The translations under genes were made by a program, and so were the position numbers. DNA of 64,000 nucleotides from Gordonia shandongensis DSM 45094. GTDB taxonomy: Bacteria > Actinomycetota > Actinomycetes > Mycobacteriales > Mycobacteriaceae. Shown one piece after another: positions 56,628 through 64,000 of this stretch. The notes under the pieces were generated by a model, which had not been told where the DNA came from, made no database searches, and was given only the letters and a program-made list of their open reading frames with translations. How positions within the stretch are numbered: the first letter of the stretch is position 1; each line of letters opens with the position of its first letter. The stretch spans positions 124,001-188,000 of the forward strand of contig NZ_AUHE01000001.1 in NCBI RefSeq assembly GCF_000423025.1, written 5' to 3'.

Positions 56628-57205
56628 GCGCCGGTGAGGACGAGCTCCATCAACGTCGTCGGGGCCGCGCACGGGTCGCCGCCGGCGGCGTCGCCGCTCG
56701 GCTCCACCCACCACGTGTAGATCCCGCCGCGCGGCGACTTCGCCGTCACGGCGCAGACGTTCGGCCGTGCCGGGTCCCGCTGGGTGAACGCGCTCTGGCT
56801 GCGCACCGTGACGTTCTCCGTGGTGAATCCCAGCTTCTGGGCGGTCTCCTTCTCCAGGTTGTAGTCGCCCCACTCGAACCAGTTGAACGTCACGTCGACG
56901 TCGCCGGGCGAGACGATCCACCGACAGATCGCCCCGGAGAACGTCCGGCGCGCCAGGGATCCGCCGACGGCCTTCGCGACCTGTCCCGGCGACACCACCT
57001 CGCACTCGAGGAGGTGGTTCTCGAACTGGTCGGTGTCGACCTCGCCGGTGGTGCCGCCGGGCACGCGGCCCTCGCGGACGGCCTGCCCGTCGACCGTGCA
57101 CGCCGAGGCGATCACCGCGATCGCCAGCGCGGCGGCGACGGCGAGAAGCACCCGCCGGCCGCGGCCGGCGAGTCCCCGCGCGGCGATTTCGGAGCCTGTG
57201 TTCAC
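56621..57205 (-). CDS. DUF3558 family lipoprotein (second of two)
   Basis: 194 residues with GTG start overlapping the preceding stop (GTGA). A basic N-terminus and hydrophobic VLLAVAAALAIAVIASAC form a lipoprotein-type signal; the residue at -3 is Ala, so the lipobox is weak. Mature part has ICRWIVSPGDVDVTFNWFEWGDYNLEKE, the DUF3558 core, and paired Cys. Envelope role unknown in mycobacteria. Paralogue of the adjacent gene. Confidence 0.8.
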   Translation of the reverse strand: MNTGSEIAARGLAGRGRRVLLAVAAALAIAVIASACTVDGQAVREGRVPGGTTGEVDTDQFENHLLECEVVSPGQVAKAVGGSLARRTFSGAICRWIVSPGDVDVTFNWFEWGDYNLEKETAQKLGFTTENVTVRSQSAFTQRDPARPNVCAVTAKSPRGGIYTWWVEPSGDAAGGDPCAAPTTLMELVLTGAY

Positions 57206-57744
57206 TTCGCCCCCCTCACGACCTTCTCGGTGATCCGCTTGGTGACCGCGCACAGTGCGTCGATGTCCTTGCTCGGACCAGTGCCGTCGGAGCTCTGTGC
57301 GGCCACCGAGATCTCGATGAAGTCCGCGTCCCAGGAGATTCCCGTCTCGCAGATCCCGCCGGCGTGCGCTGCGATGAATCCCGGATGCCCGTCGACCTCG
57401 TAGTCGCGGGTGCTGTCGCGCTGGAGTTGTTCGGTGCCGCGCTCACGTCCGATCGGCGACCCCCGGTACCAGTTGAACGACACCGTCTCCTCCCGCGCCG
57501 AATCACGGCGCCACTCGCACACCGACGTGTTGTCGACCATCAGTCGCAGTCCCCGCATCCCGGAGATCTCGGTGACGTCCTCGGTCGTGAGGCCGCCGCA
57601 TCGCTCGAAGGTGGGCCCCGAACCCGCCGTCGGGGTCTCGGTGGTCGCCGACGCGGACTCGTCCTCCCCGGAGCCGCACGCCGCGAGCAGGCCGACCGTC
57701 GCGACCGCGACGATCAGGGCCAGACCGGCCCGGAAGCGCTCCAT
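57202..57744 (-). CDS. DUF3558 family lipoprotein, in frame with S4 protein
   Basis: 180 residues from the internal ATG at 57744. The signal FRAGLALIVAVATVGLLAAC has a good lipobox (LLAAC), followed by an acidic/Thr linker and the DUF3558 core (SVCEWRRDS, VSFNWYRGSPIGRE, CAVTKRI). No stop codon separates it from the S4 RNA-binding gene upstream, and no good ribosome site precedes the ATG. Confidence 0.75.
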   Translation of the reverse strand: MERFRAGLALIVAVATVGLLAACGSGEDESASATTETPTAGSGPTFERCGGLTTEDVTEISGMRGLRLMVDNTSVCEWRRDSAREETVSFNWYRGSPIGRERGTEQLQRDSTRDYEVDGHPGFIAAHAGGICETGISWDADFIEISVAAQSSDGTGPSKDIDALCAVTKRITEKVVRGAK

Positions 57745-58080
57745 CTGACGGCGTTCGCGTTTGGTGGGTCGTCCCGCACCGGGGTCGCGGCGCGGGACCG
57801 CCGCGCGGACCTCGCGGGGCGGCGGGGGCGGACTGTGGTCGATGTAGCAGTCGGCAGCCAGGGGCGCCGAGACGCGCTTGCTGATCAACCGCGTGACCTC
57901 GACGATCCGCTCCGTGCCGCCGAGGCGGACGGTCACCCGGTCGCCGACCGAGACGGTCGCCGCGGGTTTCGCAGCGACCCCGTTGAGTCGAACGTGACCG
58001 GCACGGCACGCGGCGCCTGCGGCCGACCTGGTCTTGGTGAGCCGTACCGACCACACCCAGCTGTCGATGCGCGTCGCCAT
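57202..58080 (-). CDS. S4-domain RNA-binding protein (Hsp15-like) fused in frame to a lipoprotein
   Basis: Residues 1-112 of this 292-codon frame are a complete Hsp15-like S4 protein: RIDSWVWSVRLTKTRSAA, the CRAGHVRLNG S4 core, VTRLISKRVSA and the characteristic basic tail GAGRPTKRERRQ. Such proteins bind rRNA on stalled 50S subunits. Instead of a stop, the frame runs directly into a DUF3558 lipoprotein signal. A read-through fusion, an internal start producing two proteins, or a lost stop are the possibilities. The start ATG follows ggaagggg at a good distance. Confidence 0.78.
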   Translation of the reverse strand: MATRIDSWVWSVRLTKTRSAAGAACRAGHVRLNGVAAKPAATVSVGDRVTVRLGGTERIVEVTRLISKRVSAPLAADCYIDHSPPPPPREVRAAVPRRDPGAGRPTKRERRQMERFRAGLALIVAVATVGLLAACGSGEDESASATTETPTAGSGPTFERCGGLTTEDVTEISGMRGLRLMVDNTSVCEWRRDSAREETVSFNWYRGSPIGRERGTEQLQRDSTRDYEVDGHPGFIAAHAGGICETGISWDADFIEISVAAQSSDGTGPSKDIDALCAVTKRITEKVVRGAK

Positions 58081-58301
58081 CTGTCCCCTTCCCGGCGTTC
58101 CGGTCGGTCCTCGAACCGCCGGTTCCTGCGACCGGCTCCGGTCCATGTGACCAACTCTAGTGGGAACAGTAGCCGTCGCAGCGGCGACGACGAGGCCCCG
58201 CGTGATTCGGACCCGAGGGGCTCGACCTCGCGAAAACGACTGCGATACCGTATCCCCGTCGTCGAACCCCGTCGTCGACCGTCCCCAGGAGATTCACGAC
58301 C

Positions 58302-58754
58302 ATGGCAGCTGTCATCCTCTACGGCACCGAGACCGGTACCGGTGAGCTCGTCGCCGACGCGATCGCCGACGTGCTGGCCGCAGATCACGATCCGTCGATC
58401 TACGACATGGCCGAATTCGCCGCCGAGGACCTCGATCCGGCGGACTTCCTGGTGGTCGTGTGTTCCACCTACGGCGAGGGCGAACTCCCGTCGAGCGCTC
58501 TCCCGTTCGCCGATGAGCTCGACGAGGAGGAGCCCGACCTCTCCGGCCTGCGGTTCGCGGTCTTCGGTCTGGGCGACTCCGTCTACGGCGACACCTACAA
58601 CCGCGGCGGGGAGATCATGGCCGGCAAGCTCACCGCGCTCGGTGCCGTCCAGGTCGGCGAGCACTTCCGGCACGACGCCTCGAGCACGGTGAAGCCGACG
58701 AAGGTCGCCGCCGAGTGGGCCGAGAGTCTGCCGGCGCTCATCGACGAGGCCTGA
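58302..58754 (+). CDS. Flavodoxin-domain protein
   Basis: 150 residues. FMN phosphate loop YGTETGTGELVADAI, flavin-contact STYGEGELPSSALPF and GLGDSVYGDTYNRGG. Ends LPALIDEA. Standalone short-chain flavodoxin or sulfite-reductase-type domain; carries electrons on FMN. aggagattc before the ATG. The redox partner is not visible. Confidence 0.88.
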   Translation: MAAVILYGTETGTGELVADAIADVLAADHDPSIYDMAEFAAEDLDPADFLVVVCSTYGEGELPSSALPFADELDEEEPDLSGLRFAVFGLGDSVYGDTYNRGGEIMAGKLTALGAVQVGEHFRHDASSTVKPTKVAAEWAESLPALIDEA

Positions 58755-58762
58755 CGCCGGGT

Positions 58763-59623
58763 TCAGTCGTCGCCGACGGGGACCTGTTCCTCGTCGGGGA
58801 TCGGCGGACGACCGCGAACGGCCGCGTCTTTGGCCAGTTTGACGACCGCCACCGCCGCCAGGGCGGCGACGATCACGAGGAAGGTCGCCGAGGGGGCGCC
58901 GACGTACACGTTCTCGCCGAGCAGCAGCACCCCGAGCAGCATCGCCACGGTGGGTTCCATGACGTTCATGGCGGGGAACGAGGTCTGCAGATCGCCTGCG
59001 CCGAATCCCCGCTGCTGTGCGACGACCGCGAACACGGCGACCACGATCAGCAGGTAGAGGTCGGTGCGCCCGAAGGTCGACATGGGGTCGTGGACCACTC
59101 GGAGGGACACGGCCTTGACCAGGAGCGCCGACACGCCGAACAGTGCACCGGCCGCCAGCCCGTAGCACAGGGCGCGGAAGTGGGCGCTGCGGACTCGTTC
59201 GGCCAGCACCACGAGGGCGACCAGCCCGGCGATGAGTCCGCCGACGGTGCAGATCATGATCAACATGTTGGGCCGCCGGTCGGACGCCACCGGTCGTGCC
59301 AGGACCAGGAAGGCCGCGACGCACGCGACCAGGACCGTCCCCCACACGACCTCGACCCGCGCGAGCCTGCGTCGGTCGAGCCACGCCTCCATCGGGATGG
59401 CGAAGAGGACGGCGAGCACGACGAGCGGCTGGACCACGAGGATCGATCCCAGTCCCAGCGCCACCGCCTGCAGCACGAACCCGCTCAAGGCGACGCCGGC
59501 GCCGAGCCACCAGCCCGCGGTGATGGCCCCGTTGGCGCAGGACGCCCGCTGCCGGACGACGGTCCCGGCAGCGATCAGCACCGCGGCGGAGATCGCCAGC
59601 AGGATCGGGGCCCAGGTATGCAT
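58763..59623 (-). CDS. DMT-superfamily membrane transporter
   Basis: 286 residues with about nine to ten hydrophobic helices in two halves (ILLAISAAVLIAAGTVV; YGLAAGALFGVSALLVKAV). The GVSALLVK and MEPTVAMLLGVLLLGE motifs are typical of EamA/DMT permeases. gaagggg lies close to the ATG. Substrate unknown. Confidence 0.85.
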   Translation of the reverse strand: MHTWAPILLAISAAVLIAAGTVVRQRASCANGAITAGWWLGAGVALSGFVLQAVALGLGSILVVQPLVVLAVLFAIPMEAWLDRRRLARVEVVWGTVLVACVAAFLVLARPVASDRRPNMLIMICTVGGLIAGLVALVVLAERVRSAHFRALCYGLAAGALFGVSALLVKAVSLRVVHDPMSTFGRTDLYLLIVVAVFAVVAQQRGFGAGDLQTSFPAMNVMEPTVAMLLGVLLLGENVYVGAPSATFLVIVAALAAVAVVKLAKDAAVRGRPPIPDEEQVPVGDD

Positions 59624-59740
59624 CCCCTTCAGATTAGTGCTCGCGGCGGCCGCGGGCGCGATGCTCCCGTGCGTTGCTGGTCACTGTGCGGTGCCGCGCG
59701 TCGGCGCGAGTTCGTCGGAGGGTCGTTCTACGGTGTCACC

Positions 59741-60013
59741 ATGACCTATCGCAGCGAGCTCGAACGGCTCACCACACTGACGGCCGAGGAGGTCGCGGAC
59801 GCCTGCGCGGGGCGACGCCTCTCGGTCCTCACGACGCGATGCATCGACGAGGTGATGGAACTCGACGCGCTGGCCGACGAGGCTCTCGCCGACGACGATT
59901 CCGAGGGGCACGCGTACTACCACCAGGAGGCCTCGGCCTGGCGGGAGACCGCCCAGCTCCTGCGGGCGCTGACGCACGCGTCGGCCCGCGGCGGCGCGCA
60001 CGGGGCGGCGTGA
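59741..60013 (+). CDS. Small protein of unknown function
   Basis: 90 residues, acidic and helical (MTYRSELERLTTLTAEEVADAC, then DEVMELDALADEALADDDSEGHAY). Family not recognised. TACGGT ends six bases before the ATG, suggesting a leaderless mRNA. It overlaps the phosphatase start by GTGA, which supports it being a real gene. Confidence 0.65.
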   Translation: MTYRSELERLTTLTAEEVADACAGRRLSVLTTRCIDEVMELDALADEALADDDSEGHAYYHQEASAWRETAQLLRALTHASARGGAHGAA

Positions 60014-60510
60014 CGGTGCCGGCGGTTCCCGATCGGACCCTGGTGCTCCTGCGCCACGGTAAGTCGGCCTACCCGGCGGGGGTGGCCGATCACGACCGGC
60101 CGTTGAACGAGCGAGGTCTGCGGCAGGCGGCGCTCGCCGGTGAATGGCTCGCGGCCGACGGACTGCACGTCGACGCCGTCCTCTGTTCCACCGCCGTGCG
60201 GACCCGGCAGACCCTGGACCGCACGGGGGTCGAGGCCCCGGCCCGGTTCGTCGCCGATCTGTACGGCGCCACGCCGTGGACGATTCTCGAGACGCTACGG
60301 ATCGATGCGCCGAGCGACGCCTCGGTGGTGCTGGTGGTCGGGCACTTCCCCGGGCTGCCCGAGACTGCTCTGACCCTGGATCCGGGAGCGACCATCGATC
60401 GTTTCCCCACGTCCGCCTATGCCGTGGTCGGCGTCGGCGTCCCCTGGGATCGGGTCGGCCTCGATGCCGACCCCGACGGCGCCATGACCTCGCTGCGCAT
60501 CCCTCGCTGA
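60010..60510 (+). CDS. SixA-like histidine phosphatase
   Basis: 166 residues, GTG overlapping the previous stop. Catalytic RHGKS near the N-terminus, NERGLRQAALAGEWL, CSTAVRTRQT and VVGHFPGLPE. SixA-type members remove phosphate from phosphohistidine; others act on small phosphoesters. Coupled with the small acidic protein upstream. Confidence 0.87.
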   Translation: MTVPAVPDRTLVLLRHGKSAYPAGVADHDRPLNERGLRQAALAGEWLAADGLHVDAVLCSTAVRTRQTLDRTGVEAPARFVADLYGATPWTILETLRIDAPSDASVVLVVGHFPGLPETALTLDPGATIDRFPTSAYAVVGVGVPWDRVGLDADPDGAMTSLRIPR

Positions 60511-60583
60511 CCCACCGCCCGACGCTACTGCCTCACGCGTGCCCTCACGGGTGACGTACCACGTGTCGACGGCCTCCTGCGGG

Positions 60584-62356
60584 CTATGCCCTGTACGGGC
60601 TCACGACGTCGAACAGATTGGGCCGACCCGCGGCGTACCGACGATCGTCTTCGTCCCAGAACGGGCGGAACAGCGGCGACGGCTCTTCCAAGGCGCGAAC
60701 CCACGCGGGTGACGCACTCGAACCGGCCGCGTCAAGGATCGCATTCGCTGCCCGTCTACCTCCCTCGACGGCGGAGTCGACACAGTCCGCCTCCGTACTG
60801 GTCATCGCACACGACGATCCGAAGAACAGGTTGCCTATCTTCCTCGCATCGTTGTTGGGGAAGTACTTGTAGCCGCTGACGGGATGCGTGAAGCAGGGTT
60901 CGTCATTCACTATTCTTCCGTCTCGACCGAACTGGTACTGCGGACCGAGCTCAAAACGGGCGAGACCGCGAGCGATATCGATGTCGAACCTCCCGTACTG
61001 CGCCTTCATCTCGTCAAGGTATTCCATTTTACTCGACATTTGCGGAATTCGTTTTCCGAGAAGACCCTTGCGTTGAACCTGACCGACGTCCACGGTGAGA
61101 TAGTCACGAACCTTTCCATCGCCATAATAGTCGGAAAAGGTGAACGGCCACAGATCTGAATACTCAAATGCTGCCCAGAACCACCGAGAGTGCAGCATGG
61201 GCGCGACGAGATCGGGACGCTTGTAGTAGAAGAGGTGAACCGCAGCGAACGGCTCTTTTCCGTATTTCGCCAGGCCACTCAACCTCGGATCGGCCGAGAG
61301 GATCTGCGGATTCATCACCGTGGCACACTTATCAGGCGGCATCGCAAGCACATACCAATCGGCATCCACAGCAGAAATTCTCCCAGCGGAGTCTCTCACA
61401 AATGCTCGATCGATGGTCTTGGCCGAGCACGCAAGCCTGACCAAGCGTTGACCCGTGTGAAATCGAACACCACGTTTCTCGAGGTATTCACGCCATGGGC
61501 GCACGAGAGCATCGTTGGTGGGAGCAGAGAATATACCCATCAACCGCTGGTCGTACAACCCCTCAGTCCCAAACCAACCCGATATTCGCAGAAGACCGTT
61601 GGCCATCGCTTTCGCACTGACCGTGTCGAGCGCATTGCCGAACTGCCCCCAGGCCTCATCCCACACGAAGCTCGTAAACGGATCCAGCTTCTCAGCACCC
61701 GTGAACTGCGGCACGCTGACATTCTCCAGGACTTGAGATCGCCGCCTCTTTCCGCTCGTGATGATGGCCATCATCTTCGATACGATTAGAGCGACGTCCG
61801 CAGGATTGACCTGAGGAAGCTCCGCGGCGAAGCTCGAAAGAGCCTTGACCATCGCGGCCTCTCGAATGTCGAACCCCTTGCGCGGCGTCACCGCCTTCAG
61901 CAGACTGGTCACGAACTGCACCACAAACCCCATGTCGTCGGCTTGGACTTTGAGGATGTTGTCCTGTACCGACCCCCTGCGAGACAAGGGTATTCGCTCG
62001 AACATCGGGTTCATGTGAGGGTATCCCCCGTAGAGCACATGCAGCCCCGGCTCGATCGGCAGGCCCTGTCGACCGCCGGATGCCGTGCCGGGCACCGGTT
62101 GACTCCGACATTTCCCACCCAGCACCGCGTGCCGCTCGAAGACACTCACCGAGAAACCCCGTTCGGTGAGTTCCTGCGCTGCCGTCAGGCCACCCGGTCC
62201 GCCACCGAAGACCGCGACACGGCGACGAGCCCGCGGTGCGGCGGACACCGAAGGCGCCGCCAGACCCAATGCCGCGACGGACGCGGCCGTCGCACCCGCA
62301 CCCACGATGAAGGCCCGGCGAGAGATCTCACCGTCGTGTGAGTTTCCGATGGCCAT
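60584..62356 (-). CDS. Tat-exported FAD-dependent oxidoreductase (desaturase/amine-oxidase-like)
   Basis: 590 residues. A Tat signal SRRAFIVGAGATAASVAALG precedes the FAD loop VAVFGGGPGGLTAAQEL and a GGKCRS segment. The C-terminal FFGSSCAMTSTEADCVDSAVEGGRRAA completes the FAD site. The overall arrangement is that of the phytoene-desaturase/amine-oxidase group. Base composition is well below the window average (43% GC in 61021-61080), unlike neighbours. aggaggtcccga precedes the ATG. It follows a secreted protein gene by 46 bp. Substrate unknown. Confidence 0.83.
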   Translation of the reverse strand: MAIGNSHDGEISRRAFIVGAGATAASVAALGLAAPSVSAAPRARRRVAVFGGGPGGLTAAQELTERGFSVSVFERHAVLGGKCRSQPVPGTASGGRQGLPIEPGLHVLYGGYPHMNPMFERIPLSRRGSVQDNILKVQADDMGFVVQFVTSLLKAVTPRKGFDIREAAMVKALSSFAAELPQVNPADVALIVSKMMAIITSGKRRRSQVLENVSVPQFTGAEKLDPFTSFVWDEAWGQFGNALDTVSAKAMANGLLRISGWFGTEGLYDQRLMGIFSAPTNDALVRPWREYLEKRGVRFHTGQRLVRLACSAKTIDRAFVRDSAGRISAVDADWYVLAMPPDKCATVMNPQILSADPRLSGLAKYGKEPFAAVHLFYYKRPDLVAPMLHSRWFWAAFEYSDLWPFTFSDYYGDGKVRDYLTVDVGQVQRKGLLGKRIPQMSSKMEYLDEMKAQYGRFDIDIARGLARFELGPQYQFGRDGRIVNDEPCFTHPVSGYKYFPNNDARKIGNLFFGSSCAMTSTEADCVDSAVEGGRRAANAILDAAGSSASPAWVRALEEPSPLFRPFWDEDDRRYAAGRPNLFDVVSPYRA

Positions 62357-62402
62357 TCGGGACCTCCTAAAGCATCGACGTCGCTTTTCAGAAATGTTCC
62401 GT

Positions 62403-63707
62403 CTACTTTTTGATGATCCCGAGGCTCCGCAAGTAGTTTGCGAAGGTGAATGTGGCGAACCGCGTGTGCTCGTAGGTCCCGAAGGATCCGGGGCCGGTCG
62501 ACGCCGGAACCTCAGCGATGCTCAGCACTCCCCCGGGGATGTAGTCGTGACTCTGCGGGTAGAAGACTTTCGACATACCCGGCTCTTCAGAACCGGGTGC
62601 GCACGTCACTTTCACCCACCCCGGAATCGGGTAGCCACGAAACGGCGGGGTGATATCCGGAATCAGTCCACGACCATAGCTGTAGTCGCCGAATTTCAGT
62701 GTGGTTTTACTACACATCCGCTGCCGCTCCGGTCGCGCATCGATCAGCATTCCACTATACCGCCCCTGAGCATTAATTATTCCGAAGAACTGGGATGCGC
62801 CGCCGTCGGGTTCGAGGATGTCGTCGAATTCCCAACCACGCCATGAGGTAGCCGGGTTCAACACGCTGTTCATTATGCTGGGGAACATGTTCAGTCTGCT
62901 GTACTCTCCGCGCCATCCATCCACATTTATTGTGCGACCGTTGAGCGATACAGTTCCGTGAAGCTCACTATTGATGACCGCATCGACGTTGGTCGGCTCG
63001 GTCCCGCTGTTCGGCCCTCCGACAGGAATGTGATAGTAGTCCCCCGGAAAAATATGGTCCGCCGTGAAGTCGGCTTCTGCGAGTGGTGATCTACCCTTCA
63101 CCTGCCAGGTGTTCGAGACCGAGTCGTAGTTGATGTTCAAACTCGACGAACGAAGTCCGGGCTTCCCGTCACCAACCGCCACTCCCGGCCACGGCGTTGC
63201 GGGAAGACCCTTTTTCAAGGCGAACATCCCGTTGAGGAATGGAAACTGCGGTGCCGACGTGTACGGCATCCTCAAGAACGTCCATACCATGGGCCCCGAC
63301 GACCCGACGTTCAGTGCAGGCCACAGCGGTTCCGCATCTATCAAGCCCAAGAACTCCCGCGGATTTCGCGGATTCTTTAACAGCCACCATGCTATATCGG
63401 CCTGGCCACTCAGCCGACCGAGTGCAGTGTCTGCCGGCGTCGCTGTTCTCGCCTCCATTCCCGGGGACGGCGGTGCGGTGTCATACGACAGCGGTTCGTA
63501 CTTCTGCCAATCAGGTACGGCGGCCGATCTCGACCGCGGCGCAGCATGAGCGGTCGCTCCGGCTGCGGGTACGACTGTCAGCGCCGTCAGCAAGATCGCA
63601 GCCGTCATGCGCAACCCGAGGGATCCCAGCGCGCGATCGACACCGGATGCGATGGACGCCGCTCCCCCGTGACGTGATGCCGATGTATCGGCGGCCGGTT
63701 TGAACAT
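62403..63707 (-). CDS. Secreted protein of unknown function paired with the flavoenzyme
   Basis: 434 residues from the ATG at 63707. A long n-region precedes the hydrophobic MTAAILLTALTVVPAAGATAHA, with likely cleavage after AHA. The mature part is beta-rich (DYYHIPVGGPNSGTEPTNVD, GRYSGMLIDARPERQRMCS, YSYGRGLIPDITPPF) and Cys-poor. I recognise no family. Alternative starts are the ATG at MTAAILL or an upstream one. TACTTT is seven bases before 63707, a possible leaderless -10. GC is low, as in its partner. The two are likely co-transcribed. Confidence 0.7.
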   Translation of the reverse strand: MFKPAADTSASRHGGAASIASGVDRALGSLGLRMTAAILLTALTVVPAAGATAHAAPRSRSAAVPDWQKYEPLSYDTAPPSPGMEARTATPADTALGRLSGQADIAWWLLKNPRNPREFLGLIDAEPLWPALNVGSSGPMVWTFLRMPYTSAPQFPFLNGMFALKKGLPATPWPGVAVGDGKPGLRSSSLNINYDSVSNTWQVKGRSPLAEADFTADHIFPGDYYHIPVGGPNSGTEPTNVDAVINSELHGTVSLNGRTINVDGWRGEYSRLNMFPSIMNSVLNPATSWRGWEFDDILEPDGGASQFFGIINAQGRYSGMLIDARPERQRMCSKTTLKFGDYSYGRGLIPDITPPFRGYPIPGWVKVTCAPGSEEPGMSKVFYPQSHDYIPGGVLSIAEVPASTGPGSFGTYEHTRFATFTFANYLRSLGIIKK

Positions 63708-63922
63708 GGATCCGAAAGTACGCGGATACCCGACAGCCCAATGTTGCGAATATGCACAACTCCCGTCGGGATCGGTCCGGTATGGGAGCGTCACCCGCAT
63801 TGCCGCATACGCGGCGTGGCCTCTGAGTGACCGCAGGCGACGTCGATCTCGAAACTCCATGGCGTCCCGGCTTCATCACCCACCGCCCGACGCGCGTCGA
63901 GCACCGGATGTACGGTCGAGGC

Positions 63923-64000
63923 ATGTCAGCCCCGATCACCGCCCCGTCGTCGGCGGATCTGGTTCACCTCCGCCGGTGTCTCACCCTCGCCCGCGAGGCC
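63923..64000 (+). CDS. Nucleoside deaminase-like protein, N-terminal fragment
   Basis: The first 26 codons of a gene cut by the window edge. The segment SADLVHLRRCLTLAREA resembles the first helix of TadA/guanine-deaminase-type cytidine-deaminase-fold enzymes. TACGGT six bases before the ATG suggests leaderless expression. The catalytic zinc motif would lie beyond the window, so the assignment is tentative. Confidence 0.5.
   Translation, partial: MSAPITAPSSADLVHLRRCLTLAREA

Overview
The window is high-GC actinobacterial chromosome. The gene content points to the Mycobacteriales, and a Gordonia, Williamsia or Rhodococcus-like genus is my best inference. Supporting features are a CYP51 locus laid out like that of Mycobacterium tuberculosis, a 13E12-type DUF222/HNH protein, an NDMA/mycofactocin-type alcohol dehydrogenase, tandem DUF3558 lipoproteins, FprB, and the str operon order rpsL-rpsG-fusA-tuf. 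Genus cannot be settled without 16S or marker-gene comparison. No tRNA, rRNA, CRISPR array or insertion sequence was recognised.

Layout. 1-5.5 kb: end of an MpaB-type oxygenase, an alpha/beta hydrolase, a heterodimeric ABC exporter and nitrobindin. 5.6-10.4 kb: the str operon on the minus strand, with a clear sigma-70-type promoter and a leader of roughly 280 nt. 10.4-14.8 kb: GntR regulator divergent from a CynX/NimT-type transporter, a TIGR01777 epimerase, exonuclease III. 14.9-19.4 kb: a GAF/Fis activator followed by an aldehyde dehydrogenase and an NDMA-dependent alcohol dehydrogenase, which form an alcohol-to-acid oxidation module. 19.5-21 kb: HNH protein.

21-31.3 kb: a minus-strand catabolic operon with a TIGR03084 protein, an AtuA-like protein, two acyl-CoA dehydrogenases with isovaleryl-CoA-dehydrogenase-type catalytic Glu, both subunits of a biotin-dependent acyl-CoA carboxylase, an enoyl-CoA hydratase and TetR. 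It looks like a route for methyl-branched or acyclic isoprenoid acyl-CoAs. Its spacers and coding sequence carry several short tandem repeats. Divergent from it (31.5-35.4 kb) is a second beta-oxidation operon with a paired FadE-like dehydrogenase. 35.4-37 kb: a dehalogenase-like hydrolase divergent from TetR across a clean palindrome.

37-46.6 kb: the CYP51 locus. On the minus strand lie TetR, a second P450, an SDR, cyp51, a 3Fe-4S ferredoxin, an NTF2-like protein and an unrecognised 414-residue protein, nearly all translationally coupled. Divergent on the plus strand are an aldehyde dehydrogenase, an SDR broken by a one-base frameshift, a 3-hydroxyisobutyrate-dehydrogenase-like enzyme and a carboxymuconolactone-decarboxylase-like protein. 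46.7-50.9 kb: hotdog thioesterase, amidohydrolase, quinone reductase, methyltransferase, F420-type oxidoreductase. 50.9-55.6 kb: a coupled operon fprB, GT4 glycosyltransferase, methyltransferase, alpha/alpha-toroid protein. 55.8-60.5 kb: acyl thioesterase, two DUF3558 lipoproteins (one fused in frame to an S4 RNA-binding protein), flavodoxin, DMT permease, a small protein and a SixA-like phosphatase. 60.6-63.7 kb: a lower-GC pair, a Tat-exported flavoenzyme and a secreted protein of unknown function, probably acquired. The window ends in the first codons of a deaminase.

Recurring themes are redox catabolism of lipids and alcohols under local TetR/GntR control, heavy use of ATGA/GTGA stop-start overlaps, and a repeated TANNNT-N6/7-ATG arrangement that suggests leaderless transcripts.
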